Source: JAFKFH01 sp017307375
GTDB lineage: Bacteria > Pseudomonadota > Alphaproteobacteria > Ferrovibrionales > Ferrovibrionaceae
Assembly: GCA_965229335.1 (NCBI GenBank)
Contig: OZ245874.1
Span: 6,572,001 to 6,636,000, forward strand
Reading direction: 5' to 3'
DNA: 64,000 nt
In this document: one piece after another, positions 8,929 to 17,406 of the stretch
Numbering within the stretch: the stretch's first letter is position 1
Layout of the letters: every line of letters starts with the position of its first letter
The notes under the pieces: model-generated
The model's database searches: none
Seen by the model: the letters and a program-made list of their open reading frames with translations, nothing else
What the model was told of the DNA's origin: nothing
Position numbers and translations under genes: made by a program

Positions 8929-10260
8929 ATGAGCGCGGAACGACCATCCCCGCAAGCCCTGGACGTGGCGATGCGCGCAGCCCTGTTCGACATGGTCGTC
9001 GACCATGGCGATGCGGCCTATTGTCTCTATGATGCGGACGAGGCGATCGTCTGGTGGAACGACCGCTATGTCGAGTTCTTCCCCGAGGTACGCGAGATCC
9101 TGGCACCCGGCCTGCCCTTCCTGGAAACCGTGCGGCCGTTCCTGCGGCAGCAGCACCCCGACCATGCCGAACCCGACAAGCTGCAGCCCTATCTCGACAT
9201 GGCCATGCGACGGCACCGCGAGGAACAGGGCCCGCTTGAGTATCAACGCGCCAGCGACGGCCGCTGGGTCGAACTGCGCATGTTCCCGCTGCCCCAGGGC
9301 GGCCGCTTCAAAATCTGGCGGGATGTCACCGCACGGCAGAAGCAGCAGGCCGTCGACCACCGGCTGTTCGATCTGCTGACGACGCTGAACGCCGGCCTGC
9401 TCTACTATGGTCCCGACGGCCAGCTGGGCTTCTCCAACATCCGCTTCTTTTCCGAACTCTTCACCGCGCTGGTGATCAAGGTTCCGACACTGCGCCAGCG
9501 GCGGGACCGCGCGACCTATTGGCGGGGCTTCGCCAGCGTTTTCGTAGCCGACCCGGTCTTCACGGCCCTGACCGAGGAAGTCGACGGCCGCGGGCCGCTT
9601 GCCCAGACGGTGATGCTGCAAACCCTGGACGGTCGCTGGGTCCGCATCGAGGAGCAGGACTGGGCGGGCGGGCTGGTATCACTGTGGGTCGACGTGACCG
9701 CCCTGAAGCGGCAGGAGGTCGCGCTGGCGGAATCGCAGGCCGCGTTGATGAAGGCCAATGCGCGGCTGACCGACATGGCGGAACACGACCCGCTGACCCG
9801 GGTGTTCAATCGCCGCAAGCTTCTCGAGCTGGCGGATGCGGGAATCGCCGCGGCGCGGGCGGAGGGAAGGGCCGCCGCGCTGATCCTGCTCGACCTCGAT
9901 CACTTCAAGGCGATCAACGATCGCCACGGCCATCAGGCCGGCGACGAGGTGCTGCGTGCCGTGGGCCGCTGCCTGCGCGGCGCCGTCGCCCCGGATGTCG
10001 CGGTCGGGCGCCTGGGGGGCGAAGAATTCGCCGTCTTCCTGGCGGACACCACGCGCGCCGCCGCGGCCGTGCTGGCCGAGACGTTGCGCGACCGCATCGC
10101 CGCGCTGGCGTTTGCCCAAGGGCAGCTCGCCAGTGCGTCGTTCGGCGTGGTCGAACTGCGACCGGGCGAAGACATGCGGTCGATGGCGGCCAGGGCCGAT
10201 CTGCTGCTCTACGAGGCCAAGCGCGCGGGCCGCAACCGCGTCGCCGTCGACCGCGACTGA
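8929..10260 (+). CDS. PAS-domain diguanylate cyclase (PAS-GGDEF)
   Basis: 443 residues. Residues about 15-130 form a PAS_7-like sensor (AYCLYDADEAIVWWNDRYVEFFP), a second PAS-like module lies at about 140-260, and a GGDEF domain occupies the C-terminal third, with DPLTRVFNRRK, DLDHFKAINDRHGH and the active-site GGEEF at residues 363-367. It should make cyclic-di-GMP in the cytoplasm; no membrane segment is visible. The inhibitory RxxD site usually found five residues before GGEEF is absent, so product inhibition there is unlikely. Convergent with the Lrp gene, 3 bases apart. Confidence 0.9.
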   Translation: MSAERPSPQALDVAMRAALFDMVVDHGDAAYCLYDADEAIVWWNDRYVEFFPEVREILAPGLPFLETVRPFLRQQHPDHAEPDKLQPYLDMAMRRHREEQGPLEYQRASDGRWVELRMFPLPQGGRFKIWRDVTARQKQQAVDHRLFDLLTTLNAGLLYYGPDGQLGFSNIRFFSELFTALVIKVPTLRQRRDRATYWRGFASVFVADPVFTALTEEVDGRGPLAQTVMLQTLDGRWVRIEEQDWAGGLVSLWVDVTALKRQEVALAESQAALMKANARLTDMAEHDPLTRVFNRRKLLELADAGIAAARAEGRAAALILLDLDHFKAINDRHGHQAGDEVLRAVGRCLRGAVAPDVAVGRLGGEEFAVFLADTTRAAAAVLAETLRDRIAALAFAQGQLASASFGVVELRPGEDMRSMAARADLLLYEAKRAGRNRVAVDRD

Positions 10261-10263
10261 CCG

Positions 10264-10764
10264 TCAGGGCAGATGGGTCAGGGGTAGCGGCGCGCCGAGC
10301 TTGATGCGGCGCAGCGCGAAGTTCGACCGGACATCCTTGACCATCGGCAGCTTGAGCAGCGTGTCGAACAGAAGCCGCTCGTAGCAACCGAGGTCGGGCA
10401 CCACGACCTCGAGCAGGAAATCGGCCTCGCCCGACACGATATGCGCCGCCACCACCTCGGGCATCTGCCGCACCGCCGCCTGCAGCGCCTGGGCATCGGC
10501 ATCCTGATGGCGGTCGACCTTGATCTCGACGAAGACGGTGAGGCCGAGCCCGACGCGGTCGCGATCGAGACTGGCCTGATAGCCGGCGATGACCCCCTCC
10601 TGCTCCAGCCGCTTCAGCCGTCTCAGGCACGGCGAAGGCGACAAGCCCACCCGGTCGGCAAGGTCCACGTTCGAGACGCGCCCGTCTGCCTGCAGGGTGT
10701 CGAGAATGCGGTGATCGATGGCATCGAATTCAATTTCTGGCACAAATTTATCCTCAGTAGCCAT
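10264..10764 (-). CDS. Lrp/AsnC-family regulator, probable regulator of methionine gamma-lyase
   Basis: 166 residues: an N-terminal HTH (about 12-70, DAIDHRILDTLQADGRVSNV, then LSPSPCLRRLKRLEQEGVI) and a RAM/AsnC ligand-binding domain (VGLGLTVFVEIKV to the C-terminus, with SGEADFLLEV). It is divergent from the methionine gamma-lyase gene across about 107 bases, the same arrangement as the Lrp-type MdeR with mdeA in Pseudomonas putida. I infer it senses methionine or a related amino acid and controls the lyase; this is context, not direct evidence. Confidence 0.88.
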   Translation of the reverse strand: MATEDKFVPEIEFDAIDHRILDTLQADGRVSNVDLADRVGLSPSPCLRRLKRLEQEGVIAGYQASLDRDRVGLGLTVFVEIKVDRHQDADAQALQAAVRQMPEVVAAHIVSGEADFLLEVVVPDLGCYERLLFDTLLKLPMVKDVRSNFALRRIKLGAPLPLTHLP

Positions 10765-10871
10765 TTCTTGGCACGATCGCGTCGCCGGGAACCGAAATCA
10801 AGGAGAGAACGCAAGGACACGCCCCGCTCCGGCACGCGATCATGCGCGGCACCAGCAGAAGGAGACCGACC

Positions 10872-12062
10872 ATGACGAGCAACCACAGCGGTTTTGCGAC
10901 CCGCGCCATCCACGGCGGATATGACCGCGATCGGCACCACGGCGCACTGAACCCGCCGGTCTACCTGACCTCCACCTATGCCTTCCCCTCGATCGGCGAA
11001 GGGGCGGCCCGCTTCGCCGGCGAGACCGACGGCTATGTCTATGGCCGTGTGGGCAACCCGACGGTCGCGGCGCTGGAAGCGCGGCTCTGTGCCTTGGAAG
11101 GGGCTGAAGCCGCCCTTGTCACCGCGTCGGGCATGGGGGCGATCACGGCAGCGATCTGGACGCTGGTCGCGGCCGGCGACGAGATCGTGGCCGACAGGAC
11201 CCTTTATGGCTGCACCTACGAATTCTTCACGCACGGCCTGGCGCGGCTCGGCGTGACGACGCGCTTCGCCGACCTGTCCGATCCGGAGAACCTGGTCCGC
11301 GCGATCACGGCCAGCACACGCATCGTCTTTTGCGAAACCCCCGCCAATCCGAACTTGCGTCTGTGCGACATCCAGGCACTGGCCGGGATCGCGCATGCGG
11401 CAGGGGCGACGCTGATCGTCGACAACACCTATTGCACGCCCTATCTGCAGCAACCGCTTGCGCTGGGGGCCGATCTGGTCGTGCATTCGGCCACGAAGTA
11501 TCTGGGCGGCCATGGCGACCTGCTGGCCGGCGCCGTGCTCGGCCGGACCGAGATGCTCGGGCGGATCCGCTTCTTCGGCCTGAAGGACATGACCGGCGCG
11601 GTCGTCTCGCCCTTCGATGCCTATCTGATCCTGCGCGGCCTGAAGACACTGGCCCTGCGGATGGAACGGCATTGCGCCAGCGCCGCGACGATCGCCCGTC
11701 TCGTGGCCGCGCACGGCGCGGTCGCCTCGGTCGCCTATCCCGGCCTGCCCGACTTTCCCCAACGGCCGCTCGCGGCGCGGCAGATGAGGCATCCGGGCGG
11801 CATGATCGCCTTCGAACTGAAAGGGGGGCTGGCGGCCGGCATCCGCTTCATGGACGCGTTGAACCTGGTCACCCGCGCCGTCTCGCTCGGCGATGCCGAA
11901 ACGCTCGTCCAGCACCCGGCCTCGATGACCCACGCCCCCTACGCCCCGGAAGTCCGGGCACGGCACGGCATTTCGGACGGCCTGGTGCGGCTCTCGATCG
12001 GGCTGGAGGAGGTCGAGGATCTTTCGGCCGACATCATATCGGCGCTGGATCAGGCGCGTTAG
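10872..12062 (+). CDS. megL: Methionine gamma-lyase (Cys/Met metabolism PLP enzyme)
   Basis: 396 residues from ATG 10872, preceded by AAGGAGA. Trans-sulfuration PLP fold: tyrosine in YGRVGNPT, PLP lysine in SATKYLGGHGD (K209), and TLYGCTYEF with a cysteine two residues after the catalytic tyrosine (Y112, C114). That cysteine, together with NTYCTPYLQ, is characteristic of methionine gamma-lyases rather than cystathionine gamma-lyases or synthases. The expected reaction is methionine to methanethiol, ammonia and 2-oxobutyrate in the cytoplasm. Some uncertainty remains between MGL and a broader sulfur-amino-acid lyase. Confidence 0.85.
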   Translation: MTSNHSGFATRAIHGGYDRDRHHGALNPPVYLTSTYAFPSIGEGAARFAGETDGYVYGRVGNPTVAALEARLCALEGAEAALVTASGMGAITAAIWTLVAAGDEIVADRTLYGCTYEFFTHGLARLGVTTRFADLSDPENLVRAITASTRIVFCETPANPNLRLCDIQALAGIAHAAGATLIVDNTYCTPYLQQPLALGADLVVHSATKYLGGHGDLLAGAVLGRTEMLGRIRFFGLKDMTGAVVSPFDAYLILRGLKTLALRMERHCASAATIARLVAAHGAVASVAYPGLPDFPQRPLAARQMRHPGGMIAFELKGGLAAGIRFMDALNLVTRAVSLGDAETLVQHPASMTHAPYAPEVRARHGISDGLVRLSIGLEEVEDLSADIISALDQAR

Positions 12063-12105
12063 CCTTTCGGTCCAGCTTCGCTTTGGGTTTCATTTTGACG
12101 CTGGA

Positions 12106-12134
12106 TTGTCATGAAACTTTCATATTAGTGTCTT
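12106..12134 (+). promoter_or_regulatory. Pho box upstream of ugpBAEC
   Basis: Three 7-base repeats at 11-base spacing: TTGTCAT (12106-12112), CTTTCAT (12117-12123) and the weaker GTGTCTT (12128-12134), separated by AT-rich 4-base spacers GAAA and ATTA. This matches the PhoB site pattern (CTGTCAT repeated every 11 bases). It lies 64-92 bases before the ugpB start, and the ugp genes are classic Pho-regulon members. Binding by PhoB is inferred. Confidence 0.7.
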
Positions 12135-12197
12135 GACCTGGAAATCGGCTGCCGCCAAAAGCGGGCAGCCCAAGAACATCGCTAGGGGGAGATCCTA

Positions 12198-13526
12198 ATG
12201 TTCACGCGACGCCTGCTCGTTACCGCCGCCACGGCCGCCCTGATCGGCGCCGCGGCCCCCGCCTATGCCGCCCCGGTCGAAATCCAGTGGTGGCATGCCA
12301 TGGGCGGTGCCCTCGGCGAAAAGCTCGTTGCCGTTGCCGAGGGCTTCAACAAGAGCCAGAGCGACTACAAGGTCGTGCCGGTGTTCAAGGGGTCCTACCC
12401 CGAAGCCATGACCGGCGCCATCGCGGCGTTCCGCGCCAAGCAGCAGCCCGACATCGTCCAGGTGTTCGAAGTCGGCACGGCGACGATGATGGCCGCCAAG
12501 GGCGCCATCTATCCCGTGCATGAACTGATGAAGGACGAGGGCGAGAAGTTCGACCCCAAGGCCTATGTGAGCGCCGTCACCGGCTACTATTCGGACTCGA
12601 AGGGCAACCTGCTCTCGTTCCCGTTCAACTCGTCGACCCCGGTCTTCTACTACAACAAGACCCTGTTCAAGAAGGCGGGCCTCGACCCCGAGAAGGCGCC
12701 GAAGACCTGGCCGGAAGTGGCCGAGGCCGGCAAGAAGCTGCGTGCGGCCGGCGTCGCCTGCGGCATCACCACGACCTGGCCGTCGTGGGTCAACATCGAG
12801 AATCTGTCGGTCTGGCACGCGAAGCCGATCGCCACGCTGAACAACGGCTTCGACGGCCTGGGCACCAAGCTCGAGATCGCCGGGCCGGTGCAGGTCAAGC
12901 ACATCGAAGCGCTGGCCGAGTGGCAGAAGGACAAGGTGTTCGATTACGGCGGGCGCACCAACCAGGCCGGTTCGAAGTTCGCGGCGCAGGATTGCGCGAT
13001 GCTGATCGAAAGCTCGGGCGGCCAGGCCGCGATCCGCGCGAACGCGGCCAAGGCCGGCTACGAATTCGGCATCGGCATGATGCCCTACTGGCCCGACGTG
13101 CAGGGCGCCCCGCAGAACTCGATCATCGGCGGCGCGACGCTGTGGGTGCTGAAGGGCAAGCCGAAGGCCAACTACAAGGGCGTCGCCAAGTTCTTCACCT
13201 ACCTGTCGAAGCCTGAAGTCCAGGCCGACTGGCACCAGTCGACCGGCTACCTGCCGATCACCAACGCCGCCTACCAGATGACGCTGGAATCGGGCTTCTA
13301 CCAGAAGTTCCCGGGCGCCGACATTCCGTTCCTGCAGATGTCGAACAAGGCCCCGCTGCCCTACACCAAGGGCCTGCGGCTCGGCTACATGGTGCAGGTG
13401 CGCGACGTGGTCGAGGAAGAGCTCGAGGCCGCGTTCTCGGGCAAGAAGACCGCCAAGGCCGCGCTCGAGGATGCGCAGACCCGGGGCAACGCCCTGCTGC
13501 GCAAGTTCGAGCAGGAAAACAAGTAA
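12198..13526 (+). CDS. ugpB: sn-Glycerol-3-phosphate ABC transporter, periplasmic binding protein
   Basis: 442 residues with a Sec signal peptide (MFTRRLLVTAATAALIG to AYAAP) and the family opening VEIQWWHAMGGALGEKL. The stretches GSYPEAMTGAIAAFRAKQQP, VGTATMMAAKGAIYPV and FPFNSSTPVFYYNK match UgpB rather than other family-1 sugar binders. It captures glycerol-3-phosphate and glycerophosphodiesters for the UgpAE-UgpC transporter. It is first in the ugpBAEC operon, behind a Pho box, with ribosome site AGGGGGAGA before ATG 12198. Confidence 0.93.
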   Translation: MFTRRLLVTAATAALIGAAAPAYAAPVEIQWWHAMGGALGEKLVAVAEGFNKSQSDYKVVPVFKGSYPEAMTGAIAAFRAKQQPDIVQVFEVGTATMMAAKGAIYPVHELMKDEGEKFDPKAYVSAVTGYYSDSKGNLLSFPFNSSTPVFYYNKTLFKKAGLDPEKAPKTWPEVAEAGKKLRAAGVACGITTTWPSWVNIENLSVWHAKPIATLNNGFDGLGTKLEIAGPVQVKHIEALAEWQKDKVFDYGGRTNQAGSKFAAQDCAMLIESSGGQAAIRANAAKAGYEFGIGMMPYWPDVQGAPQNSIIGGATLWVLKGKPKANYKGVAKFFTYLSKPEVQADWHQSTGYLPITNAAYQMTLESGFYQKFPGADIPFLQMSNKAPLPYTKGLRLGYMVQVRDVVEEELEAAFSGKKTAKAALEDAQTRGNALLRKFEQENK

Positions 13527-13546
13527 GCTTCGACTGACCCAACGCT

Positions 13547-13576
13547 CCCGGGAGGGGTTTGAAACCCCCTCCCGGG
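13547..13576 (+). other. Stem-loop between ugpB and ugpA
   Basis: A 30-base inverted repeat, arms CCCGGGAGGGGTTT (13547-13560) and AAACCCCCTCCCGGG (13562-13576), pairing with one bulged C. No T-run follows, so it does not look like a normal intrinsic terminator. Its place, 20 bases after the binding-protein gene and before the permease genes, fits a 3'-end-stabilising or attenuating hairpin that favours binding-protein mRNA. Confidence 0.7.
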
Positions 13577-13609
13577 TCGATTTCGTTCCAACCGGGATTG
13601 CGCCTGCCG

Positions 13610-14491
13610 ATGCATAAACGGGTAACCTTCGACAACAAGCTCTTGCCCTATCTGCTGGTATCGCCGCAGATCCTGGTCACCCTTGTGTTCTTCTTCATCC
13701 CGGCCGGCGAAGCCGTGGTCTATTCGGTGTTCAGCCAGGATGCCTTCGGCATCGAGATCAATTTCGTCGGGCTGGACAATTTCCTGTTCCTGCTGAACGA
13801 CCCGCATTACCTGCGATCGTTCGGCATCACGGTCTTCTATTCGGTCGCGGTCGCGGTCAGCGCGCTGATCCCGGCACTGATCCTGGCCGTGCTGGCCGAC
13901 GGTGTCGCCAAGGGCGCGACGGTCTACAAGACCCTGCTGATCTGGCCCTATGCGGTTGCGCCGGCCGTCGCCGGCGTCCTCTGGGTCTTCATGTTCAATC
14001 CGGCCGTCGGCATCGTCGCCCAGTGGCTGCGCGCGGCCGGCATCGACTGGAACTACAAGCTCGACGGCGACCAGGCCATGGCCCTGGTCATCTTCGCCGC
14101 CGCCTGGAAGCAGATTTCCTACAACTTCCTGTTCTTCCTGGCCGGGCTGCAGGCCATTCCGAAATCGCTGATCGAGGCCGCGGCGATCGACGGCGCCGGG
14201 CCGATGCGCCGCTTCTTCACCATCATCCTGCCGCTACTGTCGCCGACCACGTTCTTCCTGGCCGTCGTCAACATGGTCTACGCGTTCTTCGACACCTTCG
14301 GCGTGATCCACGCCGTGACGCTGGGCGGCCCGGCAGGCGCCACCAACATCCTGGTCTACAAGGTCTTCAACGACGGCTTCATCGGCCTCGACCTCGGCTC
14401 GTCCTCGGCCCAGTCGGTCATCCTGCTGCTGATCGTCGTCGTGCTGACCGTGGTCCAGTTCCGCTATGTCGAGCGCAAGGTGCAGTACTGA
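13610..14491 (+). CDS. ugpA: sn-Glycerol-3-phosphate ABC transporter permease UgpA
   Basis: 293 residues from ATG 13610 (MHKRVTFDNKLLPYLLVSPQ); UgpA proteins are close to 295. Six membrane helices are visible, and the coupling EAA loop is EAAAIDGAGPMRRFFTIILP (about residues 190-209). It forms the channel with UgpE. Its stop overlaps the ugpE start by one base (TGATG). Confidence 0.92.
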   Translation: MHKRVTFDNKLLPYLLVSPQILVTLVFFFIPAGEAVVYSVFSQDAFGIEINFVGLDNFLFLLNDPHYLRSFGITVFYSVAVAVSALIPALILAVLADGVAKGATVYKTLLIWPYAVAPAVAGVLWVFMFNPAVGIVAQWLRAAGIDWNYKLDGDQAMALVIFAAAWKQISYNFLFFLAGLQAIPKSLIEAAAIDGAGPMRRFFTIILPLLSPTTFFLAVVNMVYAFFDTFGVIHAVTLGGPAGATNILVYKVFNDGFIGLDLGSSSAQSVILLLIVVVLTVVQFRYVERKVQY

Positions 14492-15336
14492 TGTCGGGCT
14501 CGGGCCGCCTTTCCTCGCTGCTGATCCATGGCGTGCTGATCCTCGGCATCGCCGTCATCGCCTTCCCCATCCTGATCGCGCTGATCGCCTCATCGCACGA
14601 CCAGATCACGCTGATCGGCAAGTTCCCGTTCTATTTCGGCGAACATTTCATCGAGAATTACCGGACCGTGCTGGGCGAGGGCATGAAGCGCGCCGGCGGC
14701 GGCGCGGTCGGTCCGATGCTGCTGAATTCGTTCGTGATGGCGATCGTCATCGCGGTCGGCAAGATCGTGATCTCGATCCTCTCGGCCTTCGCGATCGTCT
14801 ATTTCCGCTTCCCCTTCCGCATGGGCTTCTTCTGGATGATCTTCATCACCCTGATGCTGCCGGTCGAGGTGCGGATCCTGCCGACCTACCAGGTCATCGC
14901 CAATCTCGAGCTGCTGAATTCCTATACCGGCCTGACGCTGCCGCTGATCGCCTCGGCCACCGCGACCTTCCTGTTCCGGCAGTTCTTCCTGACAGTGCCC
15001 GAGGAACTGACCGAGGCGTCGCGCATCGACGGCGCCGGGCCGATGCGCTTCTTCTGGGATGTGCTGCTGCCGCTGTCGCGCACCAACATCGCGGCGCTGT
15101 TCGTGATCGTCTTCATCTACGGTTGGAACCAGTATCTCTGGCCGCTCCTGGTGACCCAGGAGGAGAGCATGTACACCGTCGTCATGGGCATCCAGCGCAT
15201 GGTCACGGTCGCCGACGCCCAGGCCGAGTGGAACCTCGTGATGGCGACGACGATCCTGGCGCTGCTGCCGCCGGTCCTTGTCGTCGTGCTGATGCAGCGC
15301 TGGTTCGTCAAGGGCCTGGTCGAGACCGAGAAGTAA
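14491..15336 (+). CDS. ugpE: sn-Glycerol-3-phosphate ABC transporter permease UgpE
   Basis: 281 residues, MalG-like permease half with six helices. Features include LPVEVRILPTYQVIANL and the EAA loop EASRIDGAGPMRFFWDVLLP, plus the UgpE-type end NQYLWPLLVTQEESMYTV. It starts inside the ugpA stop codon, so the two permeases are translationally coupled for equal amounts. Confidence 0.92.
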   Translation: MSGSGRLSSLLIHGVLILGIAVIAFPILIALIASSHDQITLIGKFPFYFGEHFIENYRTVLGEGMKRAGGGAVGPMLLNSFVMAIVIAVGKIVISILSAFAIVYFRFPFRMGFFWMIFITLMLPVEVRILPTYQVIANLELLNSYTGLTLPLIASATATFLFRQFFLTVPEELTEASRIDGAGPMRFFWDVLLPLSRTNIAALFVIVFIYGWNQYLWPLLVTQEESMYTVVMGIQRMVTVADAQAEWNLVMATTILALLPPVLVVVLMQRWFVKGLVETEK

Positions 15337-15349
15337 GGAACAGATACCG

Positions 15350-16408
15350 ATGGCCGCAGTCGCCTTTTCCGCCGTCAGGAAGTCCTACGGCAACAACCCC
15401 GTCATCCACGGCGTCGACATGCAGATCGCCGATGGCGAGTTCATCGTCATCGTCGGCCCCTCAGGCTGCGGCAAGTCGACGCTGCTGCGCATGGTCGCCG
15501 GCCTCGAGGCGATCTCCGCCGGCACGATCGCGATCGGCGAGCGGGTCGTGAACAACCTGGAACCCAAGGACCGCGACATCGCGATGGTGTTCCAGAACTA
15601 TGCGCTGTACCCGCATATGTCGGTCTTCGAGAACATGGCCTACGGCCTGAAGATCCGCGGCTTCTCGAAGTCGGACATCGAGGCGCGGGTCAAGCGCGCC
15701 GCCGACATCCTGCAGCTCGACCCCTACCTTGCGCGTCGCCCGCGCGAACTGTCGGGCGGCCAGCGTCAGCGCGTCGCCATGGGCCGCGCCATCGTGCGCC
15801 AGCCGGCGGTGTTCCTGTTCGACGAACCGCTGTCGAACCTCGACGCCAAGCTGCGCGTGCAGATGCGCATCGAGATCAAGCGGCTGCATCGCGAACTCGG
15901 CGTCACCTCGATCTACGTCACCCACGACCAGATCGAGGCGATGACGCTCGCCGACCGCCTGGTCGTGATGAACGGCGGCCGGGCCGAGCAGATCGGCCCG
16001 CCGAAGGAAGTCTACGAACGCCCCGCCACCACCTTCGTCGCGACCTTCATCGGCTCGCCGGCGATGAACCTGATTCCGGCGCGGGTCCAGGCGCCGGACC
16101 TGTTCGAGCTGGCCGGGGGCCTGAGCGTGCGGCTGCCCGCGCCCCGTGGTGCTGCCGCCGGTACCGACCTGACCTTCGGCATCCGCCCCGAACATGTCGC
16201 GCTGGCCGACGACGGCGCGCCGCTGACGGTCGAACTGGCCGAGGAGCTGGGCGCCGACACCATCGTCTACGGTCGCCTCGACGGCGGCCAGGAACTGGTG
16301 GTGCGGGTGCCCGGATACCTCGAACTGAACATCGGCGATCGCGTCGGCATCCAGATCGACACCTCCAAGGTGCATCTGTTCGACAAGGCCAGCGGCCAGC
16401 GGCTGTAG
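15350..16408 (+). CDS. ugpC: sn-Glycerol-3-phosphate ABC transporter ATP-binding protein UgpC
   Basis: 352 residues. Walker A GPSGCGKST, Q-loop VFQNYALYPHMSV, signature LSGGQRQRVAMGRA and Walker B FLFDEPLSNLD all present. A C-terminal TOBE/regulatory domain (about 240-352, FGIRPEHVAL) is typical of the MalK/UgpC group, where it carries regulatory contacts. It hydrolyses ATP to drive import. Last gene of ugpBAEC, 13 bases after ugpE. Confidence 0.92.
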   Translation: MAAVAFSAVRKSYGNNPVIHGVDMQIADGEFIVIVGPSGCGKSTLLRMVAGLEAISAGTIAIGERVVNNLEPKDRDIAMVFQNYALYPHMSVFENMAYGLKIRGFSKSDIEARVKRAADILQLDPYLARRPRELSGGQRQRVAMGRAIVRQPAVFLFDEPLSNLDAKLRVQMRIEIKRLHRELGVTSIYVTHDQIEAMTLADRLVVMNGGRAEQIGPPKEVYERPATTFVATFIGSPAMNLIPARVQAPDLFELAGGLSVRLPAPRGAAAGTDLTFGIRPEHVALADDGAPLTVELAEELGADTIVYGRLDGGQELVVRVPGYLELNIGDRVGIQIDTSKVHLFDKASGQRL

Positions 16409-16496
16409 CCGTTCCGTCACAACGCTTGCGCAGCCCCCCGGAAGTACGCTAACGCCTCGTTGATTGGACGCAGGCTGGCGTCCTTCTGGAGGGGAA

Positions 16497-17354
16497 ATGA
16501 TGAAGCGCTTGATGACCTGCGCGGCGGGCCTGCTGGCCGCCGTCGTTCTGGCCGGCTCGGCCACTGCCCAGACCAAGGACTGGTCGACGATCCGCATCGC
16601 GACCGAGGGCGCCTACAAGCCCTGGAACTTCACCGACGCGTCCGGCAAGCTCGTCGGCTACGAGCTCGACCTCGCCGCCGATCTCTGCGCCCGCATCAAG
16701 GCGAAGTGCGAAATCTCGGCCCAGGCTTTCGACGGCATGATCCCCGGCCTGAACGCGGGCAAGTTCGACGCGATCATGGCCGGCATGAACATCAGCCCGA
16801 AGCGCCTCGAAGCCATCAACTTCTCGCTGCCCTACGGCCGCACCCCGTCGACCTGGGCGACGACCAAGGACAGCGCGCTGGCCAAGCTGCCGGATGCCGA
16901 CAAGGTCTATTCGCTGGTCGGCGGCGCCGACCTCGCCGCGGCCGAGAAGGCCGCCGCCGATCTCAAGCCGCTGCTCAAAGGCAAGATCATCGGGGTCCAG
17001 ACTTCGACGATCCAGGCGAACTTCATCGAACAGTACTTCAAGGACGTCGTCGAGATCCGCCAGTACAAGACGACCGAGCAGCACGATCTCGACCTGCTCG
17101 CCGGTCGCCTCGACGCGGTGTTCGCCTCGATGTCCTACCTGAAGGGCGTGACCGAGGAGAACAAGGAGATCGTCATGGCCGGGCCGCGCTTCACCGGCGG
17201 CATCCTGGGCGCCGGGGTCGCGGTCGGGCTGCGCAAGACCGACCCGGAACTGAAGGAGAAGTTCGACGCGGCCGTCGCCGCCGCGATCGCCGACGGCACG
17301 GTGGCTAAGCTGTCGGTCAAGTGGTTCGGCTTCGACATCACGCCGAAGGGCTGA
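16497..17354 (+). CDS. Basic amino-acid/opine-type ABC transporter binding protein
   Basis: 285 residues. Start ATG 16497 or 16500, just after GGAGGGG. Signal peptide MMKRLMTCAAGLLAAVV to ATAQ, then a family-3 solute-binding fold: IRIATEGAYKPWNFTD, GYELDLAADLCARI, FDGMIPGLNAGKFDAIMAGM. An inserted segment at about 120-165 before the second lobe resembles octopine/nopaline and lysine-arginine-ornithine binders. It delivers substrate to the two permeases downstream; precise ligand unknown. Confidence 0.88.
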   Translation: MMKRLMTCAAGLLAAVVLAGSATAQTKDWSTIRIATEGAYKPWNFTDASGKLVGYELDLAADLCARIKAKCEISAQAFDGMIPGLNAGKFDAIMAGMNISPKRLEAINFSLPYGRTPSTWATTKDSALAKLPDADKVYSLVGGADLAAAEKAAADLKPLLKGKIIGVQTSTIQANFIEQYFKDVVEIRQYKTTEQHDLDLLAGRLDAVFASMSYLKGVTEENKEIVMAGPRFTGGILGAGVAVGLRKTDPELKEKFDAAVAAAIADGTVAKLSVKWFGFDITPKG

Positions 17355-17360
17355 TGCGCC

Positions 17361-17387
17361 CGGGGCGCGCCCCCGCGGCGCGCCCCG
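17361..17387 (+). other. Stem-loop between the binding-protein and permease genes
   Basis: Perfect 11-base inverted repeat CGGGGCGCGCC (17361-17371) and GGCGCGCCCCG (17377-17387) with a 5-base loop, beginning 7 bases after the binding-protein stop codon. No T-run follows. Same position and character as the hairpin between ugpB and ugpA, so an mRNA-stabilising or partial-termination role is likely. Confidence 0.75.
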
Positions 17388-17406
17388 ACGACCTCTCGGG
17401 GGCGGG

